Below are positions 25,694 through 32,945 of a stretch of 64,000 nt of DNA, piece by piece. The notes below the pieces were generated by a model, which was not told where the DNA came from, did not search any database, and saw only the letters and a program-made list of their open reading frames with translations. The position numbers and the translations under genes were made by a program. This DNA is from Rathayibacter sp. VKM Ac-2759 (GTDB lineage Bacteria; Actinomycetota; Actinomycetes; Actinomycetales; Microbacteriaceae): contig NZ_CP047176.1 of NCBI RefSeq assembly GCF_009834225.1, positions 2,294,001 to 2,358,000 of the forward strand. The letters are read 5' to 3'. The number at the start of each line of letters is the position of its first letter. The first letter of the stretch is position 1.

Positions 25694-26376
25694 GTCGTCA
25701 CCGCCTGCTCGACGCGCAGGGCGCGCCGCTTCGAACGTGCACGGTCGACGGCGGTCCACGGCATCAGGAGGCGCCCGAGCAGCACGAGGATCCCGTCGAG
25801 CACGAGCGCCAGCGCGATGGTGAGCACGATGCCGGTGACGATCTCACCCGAGATGCCGCGCTGGAAGCCGTCGGTGAACAGCAGCCCGAGGCTCTGGATG
25901 CCGAGCACGGCGCCGACCGTCACGAGCGAGACCGTGCTCACCGTCACGACGCGCAGCCCCGAGAGCAGGACCGGACCGGCGAGCGGGAACTCGACCCGCC
26001 AGAACCGGGCCCAGGCGGAGTAGCCCATCGCCGTCGCCGACTGGGTCACGTCCTCCGAGACGGCGCCCAGCGCGTCCGACGTGGTCCGCACCATCAGCGC
26101 GATGCCGTACAGCGTGAGCCCGATGATCACGTTCGCGGTCGAGCGCAGCGGGATGGCGAGGATCGCCGGGAGCAGGATGAACATCGCCAGCGACGGGATC
26201 GCGTAGAGGACGCCCAGCGCCGTGAGGACGGTGCCGCGGCTCCAGCGGTACCGGTTCGCGAACCAGCCGAACGGCAGCGAGATCACGAAGCTCAGGATGA
26301 TCGGCGGCACCGACAGGAACAGGTGCGCGATCAGGTTCGTGATGATCGAGTCGGTGTTGTTGACGACCCAGTTCAC
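25690..26376 (-). CDS. Osmoprotectant ABC transporter permease
   Basis: 228 aa from GTG 26376, overlapping the ATPase stop (GTGA). It has five or six hydrophobic segments and the EAA-type loop 'QSATAMGYSAWARFWRVEFP' for ATPase contact. It is the second, non-identical permease of the system, equivalent to OpuCB/OpuCD or YehW/YehY. The strict overlap chain across all four genes implies one transcript and near-stoichiometric translation. Confidence 0.9.
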   Translation of the reverse strand: MNWVVNNTDSIITNLIAHLFLSVPPIILSFVISLPFGWFANRYRWSRGTVLTALGVLYAIPSLAMFILLPAILAIPLRSTANVIIGLTLYGIALMVRTTSDALGAVSEDVTQSATAMGYSAWARFWRVEFPLAGPVLLSGLRVVTVSTVSLVTVGAVLGIQSLGLLFTDGFQRGISGEIVTGIVLTIALALVLDGILVLLGRLLMPWTAVDRARSKRRALRVEQAVTT

Positions 26377-27203
26377 GCGCCGCCGCCGTCCTGCGCGCGC
26401 AGCACGCCGGTCGGCCGCCCGTCGCCGTCGACCACGATGCTCGCGCCGTCGCGCTCCTCGATGCGGAGCGACCGCTTGCCGCGGTCGGCTCCGATGAAGC
26501 CCGCGACGAAGTCGCTGGCGGGGGCGGCGAGGATCTCGGCGGGAGATCCCTTCTGCGCGATCCGGCCGCCCTTCTCGAGGATGACGACCTGATCGCCGAG
26601 CAGGAACGCCTCGTCGATGTCGTGCGTGACGAAGACGACGGTCTTGTCGAGCTCGCGCTGGAGGCGGAGCGTCTCGCGCTGCAGATCGGCACGGACCAGG
26701 GGGTCGACGGCACCGAACGGCTCGTCCATCAGCAGGATGTTGGGGTCCACCGCGAGCCCGCGGGCGACTCCGACGCGCTGCTGCTGCCCGCCGGAGAGCT
26801 GGCTCGGGTAGCGCGCGGCGAGGGAGCGGTCCAGGCCCACCGTGTCCATCAGCTCGAGGGCGCGGTCGTGCGCCGGCTTCTTTGCGACGCCGTTGAGGCG
26901 GGGCACGGTGGCGATGTTGTCGATGACGCGGCGGTGCGGGAGCAGACCCGAGTTCTGCATCACGTAGCCGATGCGGCGACGCAGCGAGACGGCCGGGAGA
27001 GTGGAGATGTCCTCGCCGTCGATCTCGATGGTGCCGCCGGTCGGCTCGATCATGCGGTTGATCATCCGGAGGATCGTGGTCTTGCCGCAGCCGGAGGAGC
27101 CGACGAAGACGGTCGTCTGCCGCGACGGCAGCACGAGCGAGAAGTCGTCCACCGCCCGGGTGCCGTCGGGGTACTGCTTGCTGACTCCGCGGAACTCGAT
27201 CAC
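26373..27203 (-). CDS. proV: Osmoprotectant ABC transporter ATP-binding protein
   Basis: 276 aa from GTG 27203, preferred because GAGGGTGAGAG precedes it; GTG 27215 is an alternative adding four residues. Walker A is 'VGSSGCGKTTILRMINRM', signature 'LSGGQQQRVGVARGL', Walker B 'ILLMDEPFGAVD' and switch His 'VTHDIDEA'. After the ATPase core only a short 'IVVDGDGRPTGVLRA' remains, like the end of one CBS domain. The full tandem CBS osmosensor of OpuA-type ATPases is therefore lacking. Confidence 0.93.
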   Translation of the reverse strand: MIEFRGVSKQYPDGTRAVDDFSLVLPSRQTTVFVGSSGCGKTTILRMINRMIEPTGGTIEIDGEDISTLPAVSLRRRIGYVMQNSGLLPHRRVIDNIATVPRLNGVAKKPAHDRALELMDTVGLDRSLAARYPSQLSGGQQQRVGVARGLAVDPNILLMDEPFGAVDPLVRADLQRETLRLQRELDKTVVFVTHDIDEAFLLGDQVVILEKGGRIAQKGSPAEILAAPASDFVAGFIGADRGKRSLRIEERDGASIVVDGDGRPTGVLRAQDGGGA

Positions 27204-27375
27204 GACGTCTCTCACCCTCGTTGCGCGGTCCCGTGCAGAACCTCTGCGACAGCCAAACACCATTCGGAGACCGCTGCCAACCTGGATGGCACAGTGTTGC
27301 GCCCGAGCCCTCGGCCGACTAGGGGCCGGCCGCGGGCCCGTTCCGCAGCGTGCGCTCGACCTCCCCGACGGCGTC

Positions 27376-27560
27376 GGGTCCCGCTACGCCCCTCCGGGCC
27401 TGCTCGACCAGCGAGCGGGCGCCTGCTGCCCGCTGCCTGCTGATCGAATCGCCCTCGCAGAGGGCGTATCGAGATCCACCACCCTCGGACGACGACGCGT
27501 GCAGACCCCTTCTGACGAACGCGGGTCTCGATACGCCCCTGCGGGGCTACTCGACCAACG
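27376..27560. repeat. Second cluster of GTCGAGTAG-type repeats
   Basis: Three copies: a degenerate reverse copy at 27376-27415, a forward copy at 27437-27476 (ctgctgatcgaat...gcgtatcgagatcc) and a good reverse copy at 27523-27560 (gggtctcgatacgcc...ctactcgaccaacg). They match the elements at 4668-4915. The surrounding 670-bp stretch 27204-27874 holds this cluster, a two-tier stem-loop, a 47-bp tandem repeat and a terminator, but no supportable gene. Confidence 0.75.
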
Positions 27561-27625
27561 GGCGGGCGGCCGAGCAGGCGCCTATTCACCCCGAAGCGTC
27601 CGGCTTCAGGCCCTGGCCCCACGAG

Positions 27626-27670
27626 GCGAACGGGTGATTCGCGTGTCAGCGAATCGCCCTAGCCGTTCGC
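27626..27670. repeat. Two-tier stem-loop element, copy 2
   Basis: Outer perfect 8-bp arms GCGAACGG (27626-27633) and CCGTTCGC (27663-27670) enclose an inner 7-bp stem GATTCGC/GCGAATC (27636-27655) with loop GTGTCA. On the minus strand the inner hairpin reads GATTCGC-TGACAC-GCGAATC, matching copy 1 at 4609-4630 except for a T-A to C-G pair swap. Confidence 0.6.
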
Positions 27671-27703
27671 ACGACGCTCCACCCGCGCAACCACCTCGGA
27701 AAG

Positions 27704-27837
27704 CCGACCGCGCCGAGCCGGGCAGGGACCGGCTCGGACGACGGCACAGCCCGACCGCGCCGAGCCGGGCAGGGACCGGCTCGGAAGACGGCACAGCCCG
27801 ACCGCGCCGAGCCGGGCAGGGACCGGCTCGGACGACG
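27704..27837. repeat. 47-bp tandem repeat, nearly three copies, each with a hairpin
   Basis: Copies start at 27704, 27751 and 27798, with one base change between them (GGACGACGG versus GGAAGACGG). The third runs 40 bp before merging into the TetR terminator. Each copy contains a 9-bp stem CCGAGCCGG/CCGGCTCGG with loop GCAGGGA. Confidence 0.85.
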
Positions 27838-27870
27838 AAGGGGCGGGCCCGCAGGCCCGCCCCTTCGTCG
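27833..27870 (-). terminator. Intrinsic terminator of the TetR gene at 27875
   Basis: Perfect 17-bp stem starting CGACGAAGGGGCGGGCC with a 4-nt loop, 4 bp beyond the stop codon. It belongs to the ACGAAGG terminator family. Confidence 0.88.
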
Positions 27871-27874
27871 CAGT

Positions 27875-28525
27875 TCACACAGCGCCGTAGTGCATCGACA
27901 GGTAGTTGCGGAGCAGGGCGCGGCTCTCGTCGATGAAGCGCTGGTCGCCCTGGGGGTCCATCAGGAAGGCGCGCGTGAGCATCGCGTCGGCGACCTCGAC
28001 CGTCACCTCGAGGCGGAACGAGAGCTGGGCGCCGCCGGGCAGGCCGTACTCGGACGCGAGGATCTCGGCGAAGCGCCGCGCGAAGAAGCCGGCCTCGAAG
28101 GCCTCGCCCGCCACCTCCGGCGCGTGGATCGTGTCGACGAAGCGGATGGAGCGGAAGCCGGGCTCGGTGCGGTGCATCTCGCAGAACGCGTCGACCGCGC
28201 AGTCGACGGCACCCCACCAGTTGGCGGGGTGCGTCTCGCGGATCTCGGTGATGACCTTCTTGCGGAAGCGCTCGAGGGCACGCTCCCGGAGGGCCTGGAG
28301 CACGGCGATGCGGTCCGGGAAGTAGCGGTAGACGGTGCCGATCGCGGCGCCCGCGCGCTCGGCGACCATCGCCGTCGTCAGGCGGTCGAAGCCGACCTCG
28401 TCGACGACGGCCGCGGCGGCGTCGAGCAGGGAGGCGAGGCGCGCGGCGCTGCGGACCTGCACGGGCTCGTTCCGGACCTGGGGGGATTCGCCGAAGGGTC
28501 GGTCGACGAGATTTCCAAGAGGCAC
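27875..28525 (-). CDS. TetR-family transcriptional regulator
   Basis: 216 aa from GTG 28525 with AAGGAG 6 nt upstream. The helix-turn-helix is 'MVAERAGAAIGTVYRYFPDR', near residues 53-72. The C-terminal half, with 'FRSIRFVDTIHAP' and 'EVTVEVADAMLTRAFL', resembles TetR_C ligand domains of actinobacterial regulators with unknown effectors. It is divergent from the SRAP gene. Its intergenic region contains a TACGAT box but no strong palindrome, so the target is unclear. Confidence 0.88.
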   Translation of the reverse strand: MPLGNLVDRPFGESPQVRNEPVQVRSAARLASLLDAAAAVVDEVGFDRLTTAMVAERAGAAIGTVYRYFPDRIAVLQALRERALERFRKKVITEIRETHPANWWGAVDCAVDAFCEMHRTEPGFRSIRFVDTIHAPEVAGEAFEAGFFARRFAEILASEYGLPGGAQLSFRLEVTVEVADAMLTRAFLMDPQGDQRFIDESRALLRNYLSMHYGAV

Positions 28526-28664
28526 GGCAGGCTCCTTCGGTGACGGTTCCTACAATCGTACGCAGGCGGACGCGACCTCCGCGTCCATTCGCCGAACGTC
28601 TCTCGCGTTTCCTGCCCCCGGAAGGGCGGCGGGAACGCGGACCCCCACCGTGCCAGGAGGACCC

Positions 28665-29381
28665 ATGTGCGGACGCTTCGTCCTCTCGCAGACCACCGCC
28701 GATCTCGTCGCGCTGTTCGACATCGACGACCAGGGTCCGGACCTCCCCGAGCCCTCGTGGAACATCGCGCCGACCCAGCGGATCCCGGTGGTCGCCGAGT
28801 CGATGAAGGGGGTCGAGGAGGGCGAGCCTCCGCGCCGGCGCCTCGCGGCCGCGCGCTGGGGTCTGGTCCCCCGCTCCGCGGCGGATCCGTCGGCGGGCGC
28901 GCCCCTCTTCAATGCGCGCATCGAGTCGGTGGCGGAGAAGCCCGCGTTCCGCGAGTCCTACGCCGCGCGCCGCGCGATCGTGCCCGCCTCCGGCTGGTAC
29001 GAGTGGCGCGTCGGGGCCGACGGGGTGAAGTCCCCCGTCTTCATCGCACCCGAGGGCGGGGCACTGGTGCTGTTCGCCGGCGTGTACGAGTGGTGGCGCT
29101 CGGCCGAGCCGGGGGCTCCCTGGCTGCTCTCGGCGACGATCCTGACCCGGCCGTCGGCGGGCACGGTGGCGGACGTGCACGAGCGGATGCCCGTGCTTCT
29201 CCAGCCCGAGCTCATCGAGGACTGGCTCGACCCGAACGCGGAGGGCGACGGCTCCCTGCTGCGCGCGGCGTCCGACGGAGCCGGCGAGCTGGCCGAGGAG
29301 CTCGATGTGCGGCCGGTGGGCGACGCCGTCGGGTCGGTCCGCAGCAACGGCCCGGAGCTCATCGCGCCGCTCTCCTCCTGA
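28665..29381 (+). CDS. yedK: SRAP-family abasic-site crosslinking protein (HMCES/YedK)
   Basis: 238 aa. A strong CAGGAGG site precedes ATG 28665 and puts Cys at residue 2 (MCGRFV), essential since Cys2 forms the thiazolidine crosslink with abasic sites after Met removal. Other family residues are the Asn in 'WNIAPTQ', 'ARWGLVP', 'FNARIESVAEKPAFR', 'RRAIVPASGWYEW' and the His in 'VHERMP'. The role is shielding abasic sites in single-stranded DNA during replication. Start and active site are intact. Confidence 0.95.
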   Translation: MCGRFVLSQTTADLVALFDIDDQGPDLPEPSWNIAPTQRIPVVAESMKGVEEGEPPRRRLAAARWGLVPRSAADPSAGAPLFNARIESVAEKPAFRESYAARRAIVPASGWYEWRVGADGVKSPVFIAPEGGALVLFAGVYEWWRSAEPGAPWLLSATILTRPSAGTVADVHERMPVLLQPELIEDWLDPNAEGDGSLLRAASDGAGELAEELDVRPVGDAVGSVRSNGPELIAPLSS

Positions 29382-29455
29382 CGCAGCGCTCGCGGGTGGA
29401 GGCTCCTGCGGGCGGAGGCTTCGGCGGGCGGAGGAGCATCTGCCAGACTGGGCGG

Positions 29456-30511
29456 ATGCCGCTGACGCCTGAGAGCAAGCCGATGAGCGCCGGGGCGGCC
29501 GAGGTCCTGCACCGCGCCGCCCGCCTCGAGGACCGGATCCACGCGTTCCGGATGCGGCGGGTGAAGCGCAAGGGCTACGTCGCCCGGGTCATCCCGTACA
29601 CCGGCTACGGGACGACCGTGCAGCTGAGGGTCCTCGCCCGCGTGCTCTACACCCGGCCGACCCCGCCCGGTGCCGACGAGGTGCGGCCGGTCGAGGGCGT
29701 CCGGGGCTGGCGGAGCTTCACCAGCGTCTTCGTGAACGGCGCGAAGGTGACGGTCGAGGTCGACGGCCAGCGTCACGAGATCATCGCCGACCGTGGCGGA
29801 GTCGTCGACGCCGACATCCCGATCACGCTCGACCCGGGATGGCACACGATCACCTTCCTCACCGCGGGCGCGACTCCGGTCGAGGCCCCCGTCTTCATCG
29901 CCAGCCCCGAGGCGCGCATCGGCCTCGTCTCGGACGTCGACGACACGGTGATGGTCACCGCGCTCCCCCGGCCGTTCATCGCGTTCTGGAACACGTTCGT
30001 CCTCGACGAGCACGCCCGGATGCCCACCCCGGGCATGGCCGTGTTCCTCGACCGGTTCGCCCGGCGGAACGAGGGCTCTCCTGTGATCTACCTCTCGACC
30101 GGGGCGTGGAACGTCGCGCCGGCGCTCACCCGGTTCCTCTCGCGGCACCTCTACCCGTCGGGCGCGCTGCTGCTCACCGACTGGGGGCCCACGCACGACC
30201 GCTGGTTCCGCAGCGGGAAGCAGCACAAGGAGGAGAACCTCCGCCGTCTCGCCGCCGAGTTCCCGGACGTGCGATGGCTCCTCGTCGGCGACGACGGCCA
30301 GCACGACGAGGAGATCTACTCCGACTTCGCGCACGAGCACCCCGACAGGGTCGCAGCGATCGCCATCCGGCAGCTGTCGACCGGTGAGGCGGTGCTCGCC
30401 GGTGGACGCTCGAAGGCGGCCGACCGCTCCGAGACGAGCGGCACGACCTGGGTGTACGCACCCGACGGCGCGGGCATCTCGGAGCAGCTGGCCGAGCTCG
30501 GCATCGTCTGA
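29456..30511 (+). CDS. APP1-like phosphatidate phosphatase domain protein
   Basis: 351 aa. The C-terminal two-thirds is a HAD-fold APP1 domain (DUF2183) with the DxDxT nucleophile motif 'SDVDDTVMVT', 'VIYLSTGAWN' and 'WLLVGDDGQHDEEIY'. The N-terminal part (residues 1-150) is a basic region plus a beta-rich domain typical of bacterial members. Yeast App1 is a Mg-dependent phosphatidate phosphatase; bacterial substrates are not established. CAGACT lies 6 nt before ATG 29456, a possible leaderless start. Confidence 0.88.
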   Translation: MPLTPESKPMSAGAAEVLHRAARLEDRIHAFRMRRVKRKGYVARVIPYTGYGTTVQLRVLARVLYTRPTPPGADEVRPVEGVRGWRSFTSVFVNGAKVTVEVDGQRHEIIADRGGVVDADIPITLDPGWHTITFLTAGATPVEAPVFIASPEARIGLVSDVDDTVMVTALPRPFIAFWNTFVLDEHARMPTPGMAVFLDRFARRNEGSPVIYLSTGAWNVAPALTRFLSRHLYPSGALLLTDWGPTHDRWFRSGKQHKEENLRRLAAEFPDVRWLLVGDDGQHDEEIYSDFAHEHPDRVAAIAIRQLSTGEAVLAGGRSKAADRSETSGTTWVYAPDGAGISEQLAELGIV

Positions 30512-30565
30512 GCCCACTCCGGGCCGCGCCGGTCCTGCGAGCCGGAGGCGCTTCCGGCGGGAACG

Positions 30566-30603
30566 ACGACGCCGCCCGGTCCCGGAGGGACGGACGGCGT
30601 CGT
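30566..30603. terminator. Bidirectional terminator between the APP1 and YceI genes
   Basis: Outer arms ACGACGCCG/CGGCGTCGT with a GGTCCC...GGGACGG interior, between two converging genes. It ends 12 bp from the YceI stop. Confidence 0.75.
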
Positions 30604-30615
30604 GGACGGAGCGGA

Positions 30616-31170
30616 CTACGCCTGGTGCGCGGCCTGCAGGTCGAGGGTGATGGTGACCTTCTCGCCGATGAGCACGCCACCGGTCTCGAGGGCGGCGTTG
30701 TAGGTGAGACCGAAGTCGGTGCGGTCGATCGTCGTCTTGGCGGTCAGACCGGCCTTGTAGTTGCCGTAGGGGTCCGAGCCGAAGCCGCCGAACTCGACCT
30801 CGAACGTGACGGGCTTGGTGACGTCCTTGATGGTCAGCTCGCCGTCGACGAGGAAGTCGTCGCCGTTCGCGCGGACCGCGGTCGACACGAAGTGGATCTC
30901 GGGGTACTTCTCGGCCTCGAAGAAGTCGCCGGTGCGGAGGTGGCCGTCGCGGTTGGGCTCGTTGGTGTTGACGGAGGCGACCTCGGCGGTCGCCTCGACC
31001 TTGGAGTCGAGCGGGTTCTCACCGGTGGTGAACGTCGCGGTGAAGCGCTCGAACTTGCCCTTGACCTTGCTGATCATGAGGTGACGGACGCTGAAGCCGA
31101 CCTCGCTGTGCGTGGGGTCGATGACCCAGGTGCCGGCCTTGTAACCGGGGATGGTGATCGTGTCCGTCAT
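30616..31170 (-). CDS. YceI-family lipid-binding beta-barrel protein
   Basis: 184 aa from ATG 31170 with GAGGAG upstream. It has a full YceI lipocalin-like fold: 'WVIDPTHSEVGFSVRHLM' at the start, 'SKVKGKFERFTATF', 'HLRTGDFFEAEKYPEI' and 'KTTIDRTDFGLTYN'. Members bind polyisoprenoids or related amphiphiles. No signal peptide is visible, so it is probably cytoplasmic, as in many actinobacterial forms. The upstream region has an A-tract and an inverted repeat suggesting regulated transcription. Confidence 0.93.
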   Translation of the reverse strand: MTDTITIPGYKAGTWVIDPTHSEVGFSVRHLMISKVKGKFERFTATFTTGENPLDSKVEATAEVASVNTNEPNRDGHLRTGDFFEAEKYPEIHFVSTAVRANGDDFLVDGELTIKDVTKPVTFEVEFGGFGSDPYGNYKAGLTAKTTIDRTDFGLTYNAALETGGVLIGEKVTITLDLQAAHQA

Positions 31171-31213
31171 GATGTCTCCTCGAGAGTCGTCGTCGTGGGG
31201 AGTGCTCCCCGTC

Positions 31214-31296
31214 CGATACATGCAAGCGTATCGACGATCCGAGTATTCCATGTAGCGACAACCTTTTTTTGCGAGTTTTTCGCGTGCGAAGAACTC
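31214..31296 (-). promoter_or_regulatory. Candidate YceI regulatory region with two inverted repeats and an A-tract
   Basis: CGATAC/GTATCG arms at 31214-31219 and 31228-31233 lie 44 bp before the start codon. Farther upstream a T7 run on the plus strand (31264-31270, A7 on the coding strand) is followed by an 11-bp inverted repeat with one mismatch (31273-31296). The A-tract could act as an UP element and the repeats as operators. The rest of the 316-bp gap 31171-31486 shows nothing else I can name. Confidence 0.4.
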
Positions 31297-31486
31297 ACCG
31301 CGGTCGGCTGTTGCAGGTCGTCCGGCCCCATGGAGCGGGGTGCGAGCGGCTCGATCAGGTGACGGTGTGGCAGGGACCGCGGCCGGGGCCGGCGGTGCTC
31401 CCGCTCCGCGCGCGTGATCGATCCGGCGGAGATGCACCGTTGCAGGCTGCTGGACGGTGATTCCGTGACGGATCGGATCGGGCGGG

Positions 31487-32854
31487 TCAGGCGCGCGACG
31501 GGTTGCGGATGCCGACCAGGGAGACGAGGCCGCCGCCGACGAGCAGGGCGGCGGTCGCGAGGGCGGCCCGGGCGAAGCCGCCCGCATCGAGGGTGTCGCC
31601 GACGATGAGGGAGGTGGCGGCGATGGCGACCAGGCCCGCGATGCGCGAGACCGCGTTGTTGACGGCGGAGCCGACTCCGCTGTGCTCGCTCGACACCGCA
31701 CCGAGGATCGTCGCGGTCAGCGGGGCGACGGTCACCGCGAGGCCGAGACCGAACAGGACGATCCCGGGCAGCAGCCGGGTCAGGTAGTCGCCCGGCTCGC
31801 TCGCTCCGACCATCAGGAGGAATCCCCCGCCCGCGACCAGTGGACCGAGCCCCATGAACAACCGCGGGCCGAAGCGCGCCGAGAGCGAGCCCGCGTACTG
31901 CGACAGCAGGAGCAACAGGATCGTCGGCGGCAGCGTCGCCACTCCCGCGAGGGTCGCCGAGAAGCCGAGACCCTGCTGCAGGAACAGCCCGAGCGCGAAG
32001 AAGCCGAACGAGAGCGCGCCGTAGATCAGCGCGGTCGCCACGTTGCCCACGGTGAAGTTGCGCGTCGCGAACAACGACAGCGGCAGCATCGGATGCGGTG
32101 CGCGCCGCTCCCACAGCACGAAGGCGACGAGCGCCGCCACTCCGCCGATCAGGGCGGTGAGCACGAGCGGGTCGCCGAAGCCGAGCCGCTCCTGCTCGAT
32201 GAGCGCGAAGACCGGACCGCCGAGCCCCACCACTCCGAGGACCGCACCGACGCCGTCGATCGGCACCCGGGTCCCGGAGTCGACGTGTCCGAGCCGCCGC
32301 AGCAGCACGAGCGTGACGGCGATCGGCACGACGTTCAGGGCGAAGACGTAGCGCCAGGAGCCGGCGTCGACCAGGAGTCCGCCGATGACGGGACCGGCGA
32401 TCGTCGCGGTGCCGGTCCAGGCGGTCCAGGCACCGATCGTCTTCGCCTGGGCGGCGCCGCGCACCGTCGCGATGATCAGGGCGAGGGAGCTCGGGACGAG
32501 GATCGCCCCCGCCGCGCCCTGCAGCATCCGCGCCACGATCAGCACCTCGGCCGTCGGAGCCGCGGCGCACAGGAGCGACGTCACACCGAAGCCGATCAGA
32601 CCGATGGTCATGCTCCGGGCGCGGCCGATGCGGTCGGCGAGGGATCCCGCCACCAGGATCAGCGCGCCGAGCGTGATCAGGTACCCGTCGACGACCCACT
32701 GCTGGGTGACGAGGCCGCCGCCCAGCTCCCGCGAGATCGCCGGGAGCGCCACGTTGACGACCGTGCCGTCGAGGAAGGCGACGAAGGAGGCGAGGACCGC
32801 CACGACGAGGACGGCGCGACGCCCCTTCTCCGCGGGGTCGACGTCGGCGCTCAC
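31487..32854 (-). CDS. MFS multidrug efflux transporter, DHA2 (14-TMS) family
   Basis: 455 aa from GTG 32854. Family motifs are 'FLDGTVVNVALPAISREL' in the first transmembrane segment, motif A 'GSLADRIGRARS' in loop 2-3 and the motif C-like 'GPVIGGLLVDAGSWRYVF' in helix 5. Around 14 hydrophobic segments are present. It would be a proton-driven exporter of drugs or toxic compounds (EmrB/QacA type); the substrate is not predictable. No regulator or MFP partner is directly attached. It is divergent from the PBP gene. Confidence 0.92.
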   Translation of the reverse strand: MSADVDPAEKGRRAVLVVAVLASFVAFLDGTVVNVALPAISRELGGGLVTQQWVVDGYLITLGALILVAGSLADRIGRARSMTIGLIGFGVTSLLCAAAPTAEVLIVARMLQGAAGAILVPSSLALIIATVRGAAQAKTIGAWTAWTGTATIAGPVIGGLLVDAGSWRYVFALNVVPIAVTLVLLRRLGHVDSGTRVPIDGVGAVLGVVGLGGPVFALIEQERLGFGDPLVLTALIGGVAALVAFVLWERRAPHPMLPLSLFATRNFTVGNVATALIYGALSFGFFALGLFLQQGLGFSATLAGVATLPPTILLLLLSQYAGSLSARFGPRLFMGLGPLVAGGGFLLMVGASEPGDYLTRLLPGIVLFGLGLAVTVAPLTATILGAVSSEHSGVGSAVNNAVSRIAGLVAIAATSLIVGDTLDAGGFARAALATAALLVGGGLVSLVGIRNPSRA

Positions 32855-32932
32855 TGCGGGTCCCGGCTCATCCGCTCACCGTACTCCGAGCGCCACGACA
32901 GGAGGCGGCGCCGCGGATCCAGACTCGTCGCC

Positions 32933-32938
32933 TACTCT
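32933..32938 (+). promoter_or_regulatory. -10 element of the PBP gene
   Basis: TACTCT, 7 nt before ATG 32946, predicting a leaderless transcript. Confidence 0.45.
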
Positions 32939-32945
32939 CGTAGCC

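Noticed and set aside
27204..27874. Short frames in the 670-bp gap between the osmoprotectant ATPase and TetR.
   Set aside because: They run through the REP-like and tandem repeats, have no start signal and show no recognisable protein pattern.
31273..31296. Hairpin next to a T7 run considered as a terminator for the MFS gene.
   Set aside because: On the plus strand the T-run precedes the stem, and on the minus strand the stem is followed by A7, so neither orientation gives a hairpin with a trailing U-run. A regulatory role for YceI fits better.
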